From an uncultured Bacteroidales bacterium (GTDB lineage Bacteria; Bacteroidota; Bacteroidia; Bacteroidales; UBA932): DNA of 6,610 nt. A model generated the notes under the pieces. The model had not been told where the DNA came from, did not search any database, and worked only from the letters and a program-made list of their open reading frames with translations. Made by a program: the position numbers and the translations under genes. The stretch's first letter is position 1. The number at the start of each line of letters is the position of its first letter. The DNA is taken from positions 1-6,610 of the forward strand of contig CAKUVA010000046.1 in assembly GCA_934693135.1 (NCBI GenBank). Direction: 5' to 3'. Shown piece after piece: positions 1 through 5,435 of this stretch.

Positions 1-895
1 TCCTGAACTCGGTGCTCTTGTCGATGCTGGCAACGCCGAAATTCACCCTGGCGCTTACCGAGAGAGGCTTGTTCTTGGCTCCCGACTTGGTGGTGACGAG
101 GATGACTCCGTTCGAGCCGTCCGCGCCGTAGATGGTCACCTGGTCGGCGTCCTTCAGCACTGTAATCGACTCTATGTCATCTGGATTCAGGTATGACAAC
201 GGGGAGACTGTATAGGAGGTACCGGCCATCTGGTTCGTTCTTCCTCCAGTGTACATCGGCACTCCATCGATGACCCAGAGAGGCTCGTTTGAGGCTGAAA
301 GCGAAGCTTCACCACGGATTCTCGTCTCGTAGCGGCTCCTGGTTGTCCCGGCCGCATCGGTGTTCGGTTCAATGCTCATCCCTGGCACGAGTCCTCCGAG
401 GAGGTTGTCAATGCGTGTCTTCGGCTTGTCCTTCAGCTGGTCCGCATTCACCTGAAATGCACTTCCGATCAAGTCTTCCCGGCTCTGCCGTGTCCCGTAT
501 GCACCGACGATAACAGATCCGTCAAGTTCATTGTCCTGCTCTAAACGTATATGCAATATCCTTTGGGTGCTTACATTCACTTCTTTTGTTTGCATGCCGA
601 GATATTGAAACACGAGTACATAGGATTCACCTTGTTCGGGTGCTTTTATACTATAATTTCCGTCAATGTCAGCTGTGGTTCCTATTTTTGTCCCTTTAAT
701 CATTATACTTGCACCAGCAAGTGGCTCTCCTTCGAGAGTTGTAATTTTTCCGGAAACCTTGTTATTCGTACTCTGAGGTTGTTCCACCATGATTCCTGTT
801 GGATTCTCTGTAGCGTGTGAGGTCTTTGTAGAGAATACTAACACTACTAAAGCCAATATTATATGGCCGTAAAATATTTGTCTAGTCCATTTCAT
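1..895 (-). CDS. SusC/RagA-family TonB-linked outer-membrane transporter, N-terminal part (truncated by window edge)
   Basis: I translated the minus strand by hand from the ATG at 895-893; 298 codons stay open to the left edge, and the C-terminal beta-barrel lies outside. Residues 1-28 form a signal peptide (basic start, hydrophobic run IILALVVLVF, cleavage likely after SHA) with no lipobox. Residues about 47-118 are a carboxypeptidase-regulatory-like domain (VSGKI, then GEPLAGASIMIKGT, then DIDGNYSI). Residues about 125-272 match the SusC linker and plug: VGAYGTRQ, RIRGEASLSASNEPLWVIDG, NPDDIESITVLKDA, YGADGSNGVILVTTKSG. Known SusC proteins import glycans or other large nutrients across the outer membrane, with energy from TonB and a SusD lipoprotein partner. 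That partner would lie to the left, unseen. The substrate cannot be inferred. The usual LDEVVVVGYGT stretch is altered to LDGSVIVGAYGT. The gene is divergent from aroB and unlikely to share its function. Confidence 0.95.
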   Translation of the reverse strand, partial: MKWTRQIFYGHIILALVVLVFSTKTSHATENPTGIMVEQPQSTNNKVSGKITTLEGEPLAGASIMIKGTKIGTTADIDGNYSIKAPEQGESYVLVFQYLGMQTKEVNVSTQRILHIRLEQDNELDGSVIVGAYGTRQSREDLIGSAFQVNADQLKDKPKTRIDNLLGGLVPGMSIEPNTDAAGTTRSRYETRIRGEASLSASNEPLWVIDGVPMYTGGRTNQMAGTSYTVSPLSYLNPDDIESITVLKDADQVTIYGADGSNGVILVTTKSGAKNKPLSVSARVNFGVASIDKSTEFR

Positions 896-902
896 ATTGT
901 TT

Positions 903-932
903 CAAAGATAGTAATAATATATTTAAATGCAA
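903..932 (-). promoter_or_regulatory. Bacteroides-type promoter of the susC-like gene
   Basis: Read on the minus strand, TTG (932-930) is followed after exactly 19 bp by TATCTTTG (910-903), an exact match to the Bacteroidota -7 consensus TAnnTTTG with its -33 TTG. Only 7 nt separate the final G of the box from the ATG at 895, so the transcript would be nearly leaderless if this is the promoter in use. The match and spacing are seen; the activity is inferred. Confidence 0.6.
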
Positions 933-977
933 GAACTCGCTATTCTTTTCAGATTCTTATATCCTAAAGAAAATGAT

Positions 978-985
978 TATTTTTG
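978..985 (+). promoter_or_regulatory. Probable -7 promoter element of aroB
   Basis: TATTTTTG matches TAnnTTTG exactly and lies 19 nt upstream of the aroB ATG at 1005. I see no convincing TTG element 19-21 bp further upstream, so support rests on the -7 box and its position. An AAAGGG stretch at 998-1002 abuts the start codon too closely to be a standard ribosome binding site. Confidence 0.45.
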
Positions 986-1004
986 TAGAAAAGATTAAAG
1001 GGAA

Positions 1005-2087
1005 ATGGCTATTTGCAAAATATATTCAGGTCGATTGGCGGTTGGCGTCGCCGAATACCTAAGAGAATTTCCAGCAGTGTACATTATTGCAGACAGAAAC
1101 ACTGAGAAATATGCTAATGCTGTAACTGGTGAGCTGGCAGATAATCTTAAGGGAATGTATGTAATTGATGCTGATGAACTGCATAAGGACATGAATACTA
1201 TCTTAGGCATTTGTAGCTGGTTGCTTGAGAAAAAAGCAGACAGAAATGCCCTCCTTCTCGGTATTGGAGGTGGAATTACCACTGATATGACAGGTTTTGC
1301 TGCGTCAATATATAAGAGAGGCATCCGTTTCGCTTATGTTCCTACTACATTCTTGGCACAAGTTGATGCTGCCATAGGAGGAAAGACAGGAGTTAATTTT
1401 GAAAATTACAAGAATATTCTCGGAGTCATTAGACAACCTGAGTTTACTTATGTTTGTCCTGAAGTCCTGGAAACGTTGACATACAGAGATTTTATCTCTG
1501 GTGCGGCGGAGTTGGTCAAGACATTCATTATAGATAATACCGGGAATAATTATGAAAAGGCGATATCGTTGCTTTCTGAGATTAGACGTAATCCTGATCA
1601 TGTTGCGGCATTATCTTTATATCATGCTGAACTTGAAGAACTTATTTCTTCTGCTGCAAAGATTAAGGCCGGTGTGGTGGAACGTGATGAATTTGAGATG
1701 GGCGAGCGTAGAAAACTGAACCTTGGTCATACTTTTGCTCATGCAATCGAGTGGGAGGCACATAGTTGCGCCTGTGCTCATGACAAAGAATCCGGAATTT
1801 CACATGGTGAGGCTGTGTCAATGGGAATGATTATGGCTGCAAAGGCATCAGAAAAGTATTATTCAGCTGATTTTCCAGATATTTGTGGGCTTGCAGATAG
1901 GCTTGTAAATGATTTCAAGAAATGCGGACTACCTGTAGAATGCCCATATTCGATAGAATCGCTTGCTGAGGCCATGAAGAAGGACAAAAAAGCTGAAAAT
2001 GGGATTGTACATTTCATATTCATTCGTGCGATAGGAAATGTTCAGATAGAAGACCTTTCTGTGGAGCAAGTTGCGAGCTGGCTATAA
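1005..2087 (+). CDS. aroB: 3-dehydroquinate synthase
   Basis: This 360-residue cytoplasmic enzyme converts DAHP to 3-dehydroquinate, step 2 of the shikimate pathway, using NAD and a divalent metal. Family motifs are seen in order: the NAD-binding glycine stretch GIGGGITTDMTGF (86-98), YVPTTFLAQVDAAIGGKTGVN (about 111-131), KNILG and QPEF (136-147), SGAAELVK (165-172), GHTFAHAIE (241-249) and SHGEAVSMGM (266-275). By family analogy the metal ligands are Glu169, His242 and His267, all present. Length is normal for the family. Two oddities: the usual GGGxxGD has Thr93 in place of the second-run Gly, and an extra stretch of about 8 residues with H-x-C-x-C-x-H (253-259) sits between His242 and His267. 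The ATG at 1005 fits the family's short N-terminus. It is the first gene of the aro cluster, 94 bp ahead of the aroD-aroA fusion. Confidence 0.97.
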   Translation: MAICKIYSGRLAVGVAEYLREFPAVYIIADRNTEKYANAVTGELADNLKGMYVIDADELHKDMNTILGICSWLLEKKADRNALLLGIGGGITTDMTGFAASIYKRGIRFAYVPTTFLAQVDAAIGGKTGVNFENYKNILGVIRQPEFTYVCPEVLETLTYRDFISGAAELVKTFIIDNTGNNYEKAISLLSEIRRNPDHVAALSLYHAELEELISSAAKIKAGVVERDEFEMGERRKLNLGHTFAHAIEWEAHSCACAHDKESGISHGEAVSMGMIMAAKASEKYYSADFPDICGLADRLVNDFKKCGLPVECPYSIESLAEAMKKDKKAENGIVHFIFIRAIGNVQIEDLSVEQVASWL

Positions 2088-2102
2088 GTCGTAAAAAATC
2101 AT

Positions 2103-2110
2103 TATCTTTG
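2103..2110 (+). promoter_or_regulatory. Probable -7 promoter element upstream of the aroD-aroA fusion
   Basis: TATCTTTG is identical to the box before the susC-like gene and matches TAnnTTTG. It begins 15 bp after the aroB stop codon and ends 6 nt before the small leader ORF at 2117. No good TTG lies 19-21 bp upstream. It suggests that the fusion gene and aroC can be transcribed separately from aroB; this is inferred. Confidence 0.5.
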
Positions 2111-2116
2111 TAAGTT

Positions 2117-2182
2117 ATGGCGATTTATGGGAAATCTTTTGGAAAAAGATTTGCTTCTGAGCTTGTAAATATTGGAAGATAA
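2117..2182 (+). CDS. Candidate 21-residue leader ORF overlapping the aroDA start
   Basis: The ATG at 2117 opens a 21-codon frame that ends in TAA at 2180-2182, whose last A is the first base of the aroDA ATG (TAATG). The peptide begins MAIYGKSFGKRFASE and has three aromatic residues (Tyr4, Phe8, Phe12) and no Trp. It follows the promoter box at 2103-2110 by only 6 nt. A stop-start overlap of this kind usually permits translational coupling by terminating ribosomes, so the ORF may set aroDA expression. Its G-x-S-F-x-K-x-F stretch loosely recalls the N-terminal substrate-binding motif of shikimate dehydrogenase and, less closely, the start of chorismate synthase. ORFs this short occur often by chance, so expression is unproven. 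Confidence 0.3.
   Translation: MAIYGKSFGKRFASELVNIGR
2132..2152. repeat. Perfect 9-bp inverted repeat in the aroDA leader
   Basis: AAATCTTTT (2132-2140) and AAAAGATTT (2144-2152) are perfect reverse complements around a 3-base GGA spacer. The repeat lies inside the small leader ORF, between the promoter box and the aroDA start. With only one G-C pair it would be a weak RNA hairpin. It could instead be a DNA operator or a chance AT-rich palindrome. It is not a typical terminator: no U-run follows the second arm. Confidence 0.5.
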
Positions 2183-4260
2183 TGATTTGTACATCAATAC
2201 AGAATAAGACCTTAGATGGTATATATGAAATTTTGGAGAGTTGTGCTTTGGAAATGGCGGAAATTCGTCTGGACAGGTGCAATCTCAGCCAAGATGAAAT
2301 AGAAGAGCTTTTTTCTACATCTGACGTGCCACTTGTGGCGACATGCCGTATTAGTGAGGTTCGTGCGAAACTTGCTTTGGAGAGTTCTTTGGAAGATGAC
2401 CGAAAACTGGATACCAAAGCTGCTCATGAAGCAGAATCAATGTTGATAACGGCGATTCATGCCGGTGCTGTGTTCGCAGATTTAGAAATAGAGGCCCCTG
2501 CGATGATGTCCAAACGTATACGTCGCGAGACTCGTGAATGTGGTACTGTATTGGTCAGATCATATCATGATTTCAATGGGACTGATTCCTTGGAGGCTCT
2601 TAAGGCTCTGACTGAAAAATGTTTCGCATTAGGAGCTGATATTGCTAAGGTTGTCACGACATCTACGTCTGAGGCTGGAGATAGAGTGTTGTCGCTCTAT
2701 GATTATTTTGACCCTGGAAAACTTATAGCTTTTTCTATGGGTGAGGGAGGTCGTAAAACTAGAGTTGATTGTCTTGCTAAAGGAGCTCCTTATACTTATG
2801 CGGCTTTGTCTGAAGAAGAAGCGGCAGCTCCTGGGCAGATTACGACAGCTGAGATGTGCAAACTTGTATATGGGAATAGGACATTTGTAGGTGGAGAACC
2901 TGTTACGATGCCTTCCTCCAAGAGTTTTGCACAGAGGGCTATAGTTGCTGCGGCGCTTGCTGATGGGACGTCAGTGTTGCGTGGCTATTCACCATGCGGG
3001 GACAATGAGTCGGCGGTGTCTGTTGCCAGGGCACTTGGAGCAGAAGTGACTGTAGGTATCGCATATCGAGATGGAAAAGTAATCAAGGATTCTTCCGCAT
3101 TGACGATAAAAGGTGTTGGTGCTAGTAAAAAATCATTGAAAATAAGTGAATTACATACAGGAGAATCTGGACTTTTGACAAGGATGATGATTCCGATATC
3201 TTCAATGATTGGTTCAGGTAAGATGCATATTACAGGTGAGAAGACATTGACTCGCAGACCTTTGAAAGGCGCATCGGAGATAATGAAGGCATTCGGTGTT
3301 AGGTTGATTTCGGATGAAAAACATGAAAGTTCTGAAATTTTTGTGCCTCTGACTGTTGAAGGTAGTCTAAGTGGTGGGAAAGCGGAAGTATCGGGAGCGG
3401 GAGGATCTCAGCTCATTTCTGGACTATTGATGGCTCTTCCGTTAGCTGAAGAAGATACAATTATTCATCTTACGGAGCCGAAGAGTATTCCATACTTGTT
3501 CATAACTATGGATGTTTTAAAAGCATTCGGTGTGAAGATATGGTGTGATATGGAGGGTGATAGTTCATTTGCAGAGTCTCAGGATTGGAGCGATTGTACT
3601 GGAATTACTCTTCATATAAAGGGCGGCCAGAAATATGTTGCTACAGAGGTGGATATAGAAGGGGATTGGAGCTCTGCTTCAAATTTTCTCGTGGCGGGGG
3701 CTATATTTGGTAAAGTAGATTTGAAAGGGCTTGACACGCGGTCGTTACAGGCTGATTTGTCTATAATGGATATTCTTATGGAGTGTGGTGCGAGTCTTTC
3801 TCAGTTTGGTGATGAGGATTCGAAAGGTGATATTCATGTGCAGAGAGCTCCGCTTAGTGCATTTGAAGTGGATGCAAATAATTGCCCTGACTTGTTCCCT
3901 ATAATATCTGTGCTTGCTGCTTTTTGTCAAGGAACGAGCAAGATTAGTGGTGTTGGACGACTTGCTAACAAAGAGAGTGATAGGGGAAAGGCAATTTTGG
4001 ATATGTTGACACAAATGGGGGTGAAATCCAGGATTTCTGGCGACAAGATGATAATTGAAGGTAAGTCTTTGGCTCAAAGATTGCTTACTGGACAATTGCT
4101 ACATGGAGGAAAATATACGTCCAATCATGATCATAGGATGGTTATGGCTCTGAAAGTTGCTGAGCTTGGGGCTGATAGCCGTATAGAGATAGATGATACG
4201 GAATGTGTAACCAAGTCATTTCCTACTTTTTTTGAACTTTTCGAAAAAATAACTCATTAA
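2182..4260 (+). CDS. Bifunctional type I 3-dehydroquinate dehydratase / EPSP synthase fusion (AroD-AroA)
   Basis: One 692-residue chain carries two shikimate enzymes. Residues 1 to about 230 are a type I dehydroquinate dehydratase (step 3, Schiff-base class): AEIRLD (Glu27, Arg29), TCR (Arg56), SYHDF (His129), AKVVT (Schiff-base Lys156), KTR (Arg194), APGQ (Gln219). The loop Ser just before APGQ in enterobacterial enzymes is Ala215 here. Residues about 233-692 are EPSP synthase (step 6, shikimate-3-phosphate plus PEP): SSKSFAQR (Lys247, Ser248, Arg252), GESGLLTR (327-334), RRPL, GSQLISGLLMALPLA (408-422), DWSSASNFL, PDLFP (Asp570), KESDR (597-601), DHR (650-652), TKSFP (Lys678). Both active sites look complete, and the linker is nearly absent. 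No frameshift is needed, so the fusion is real in this sequence. The start overlaps a small upstream ORF (TAATG), preceded by GGAAG. aroC follows after 2 bp. Confidence 0.97.
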   Translation: MICTSIQNKTLDGIYEILESCALEMAEIRLDRCNLSQDEIEELFSTSDVPLVATCRISEVRAKLALESSLEDDRKLDTKAAHEAESMLITAIHAGAVFADLEIEAPAMMSKRIRRETRECGTVLVRSYHDFNGTDSLEALKALTEKCFALGADIAKVVTTSTSEAGDRVLSLYDYFDPGKLIAFSMGEGGRKTRVDCLAKGAPYTYAALSEEEAAAPGQITTAEMCKLVYGNRTFVGGEPVTMPSSKSFAQRAIVAAALADGTSVLRGYSPCGDNESAVSVARALGAEVTVGIAYRDGKVIKDSSALTIKGVGASKKSLKISELHTGESGLLTRMMIPISSMIGSGKMHITGEKTLTRRPLKGASEIMKAFGVRLISDEKHESSEIFVPLTVEGSLSGGKAEVSGAGGSQLISGLLMALPLAEEDTIIHLTEPKSIPYLFITMDVLKAFGVKIWCDMEGDSSFAESQDWSDCTGITLHIKGGQKYVATEVDIEGDWSSASNFLVAGAIFGKVDLKGLDTRSLQADLSIMDILMECGASLSQFGDEDSKGDIHVQRAPLSAFEVDANNCPDLFPIISVLAAFCQGTSKISGVGRLANKESDRGKAILDMLTQMGVKSRISGDKMIIEGKSLAQRLLTGQLLHGGKYTSNHDHRMVMALKVAELGADSRIEIDDTECVTKSFPTFFELFEKITH

Positions 4261-4262
4261 TT

Positions 4263-5342
4263 ATGAATATATTCGGTAGAAAATTCCGGGTCTCTATATT
4301 TGGAGAGTCTCACGGAGATGCCATAGGAGTCGTACTTGATGGAGTTCGACCGGGACTCCCATTGACTATAGAAGACTTTATGACGGATATCCTAAGGCGT
4401 AAGAGTGGTCCTAAAGGAACAACGCCACGTGTGGAGACTGATGAGCCGGAAATACTTAGCGGAGTGTTCAATGGATTCACTACTGGTGCACCTCTTTCAA
4501 TAATATTTAGGAATAGAAATACCAGATCTGGTGACTATAAGTTGTTTAATGATGTTCCTCGTCCTGGGCATGCAGATTATACTGCGAGTGTTAAATGGTT
4601 GGATTTCAATGATCCGCGTGGTGGTGGACACTTTTCCGGAAGACTTACATTGCCGATTGTTGCGGCTGGTGTCATTGCCAAGAAGATGTGCTCCTGTGAT
4701 ATCATGGCGAGACTTGTAGAAGTTGGTGGTGTTAGACGTGAAGATGCTTTGAAAACATTGACACAGGATGAAATAGGAGGAGTTGATACGGAGTTGCTTC
4801 CATCATCGTTGGTTTGGAAGAACGTACTCAATAAGATAATACTTGAGAAAGATTCGGTTGGTGGTATTGTAGAATGTACTGCGTCTAGACTTCCTGCGGG
4901 GCTTGGCGAGCCATTCTTTGATTCTGTTGAGGCATTGATTTCTCATGCTATTTTTTCAATTCCTGGAGTTCGTGGAATCGAATTCGGAGATGGATTCGCT
5001 GCCGCAAGAATGAAGGGTTCCGAGCATAATGATCCGTTTGACTGCGTTGGAACTGATGATATAAATGCGGGGTGGTCGAAAGATCCTGTTGTCTGTCATC
5101 CGTCCAAGAATGGTGCGGGTGGTGTCAATGGTGGCATTACTAATGGAAATCCTCTTGTTTTCCGTGTGGCTTTCAAGCCTACTTCAAGTATTGGAAAAGT
5201 ACAGAGGACTTTCAATTTCGCAACAAGGCAGATGACGGATTTGGAGATTCCGGGAAGGCATGATGCCTGCTTTGCTTTGAGAACACCTCCTGTGGTTGAG
5301 GCGATGACGGCTATAGTGCTCGCAGATCTTATGGCGCTGTGA
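4263..5342 (+). CDS. aroC: Chorismate synthase
   Basis: This 359-residue cytoplasmic enzyme converts EPSP to chorismate, the last shikimate step, using reduced FMN as catalyst. Conserved stretches are present through the whole length: FGESHG (13-18, His17), the basic loop LRRKSGPKGTTPR (44-56), ILSGVFNGFTTGAP, NTRSGDY (86-92), RPGHADYT (100-107, His103), PRGGGHFSGRLT (118-129), GVRGIEFGDGF, EHNDPF, GGITNG, FRVAFKPTSSI and a C-terminal GRHDACFALR. The two catalytic His correspond to positions 17 and 103. The RGGGHFSGRLT form, in place of the enterobacterial RGGGRSSARET, is one I associate with Bacteroidota and clostridial enzymes. Length is typical and the reading frame intact. The ATG lies 2 bp after the aroD-aroA stop with no obvious ribosome binding site, so coupling to that gene is likely. 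I see no strong terminator downstream. Confidence 0.98.
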   Translation: MNIFGRKFRVSIFGESHGDAIGVVLDGVRPGLPLTIEDFMTDILRRKSGPKGTTPRVETDEPEILSGVFNGFTTGAPLSIIFRNRNTRSGDYKLFNDVPRPGHADYTASVKWLDFNDPRGGGHFSGRLTLPIVAAGVIAKKMCSCDIMARLVEVGGVRREDALKTLTQDEIGGVDTELLPSSLVWKNVLNKIILEKDSVGGIVECTASRLPAGLGEPFFDSVEALISHAIFSIPGVRGIEFGDGFAAARMKGSEHNDPFDCVGTDDINAGWSKDPVVCHPSKNGAGGVNGGITNGNPLVFRVAFKPTSSIGKVQRTFNFATRQMTDLEIPGRHDACFALRTPPVVEAMTAIVLADLMAL

Positions 5343-5380
5343 TATAGTTTCCCATTGAAGGTTAGTATGGCTTTGATGGA

Positions 5381-5411
5381 TTGCCAAGGTTATGTGAAAA
5401 TTGAATCTTTG
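5381..5411 (+). promoter_or_regulatory. Probable sufB promoter
   Basis: TTG (5381-5383) is followed after 20 bp by AATCTTTG (5404-5411), which matches TAnnTTTG except at the first base. The box ends 24 nt before the sufB ATG, and an AAAGGA stretch (5421-5426) sits 9 nt before that start as a plausible ribosome binding site. This supports sufB being a separate transcription unit from the aro genes. Confidence 0.5.
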
Positions 5412-5435
5412 CGGATTGCAAAAGGATAAGAATTT

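Noticed and set aside
551..820. 89-codon plus-strand ORF
   Set aside because: It is the complement of the susC-like coding region, whose minus-strand translation shows clear family motifs.
3745..4095. 116-codon minus-strand ORF inside the EPSP synthase domain
   Set aside because: It is antisense to conserved EPSP synthase motifs (QADLS, PDLFP, KESDR) and shows no recognisable features.
5368..5386. TGGC...GCCA possible hairpin after aroC
   Set aside because: The stem is only 4 bp with an 11-base loop and no following T-run, so it is not a credible terminator.
5367..5429. 20-residue ORF in the aroC-sufB gap
   Set aside because: It spans the likely sufB promoter, so the sufB transcript would not contain it whole; it does not overlap the sufB start, and its length is within chance.
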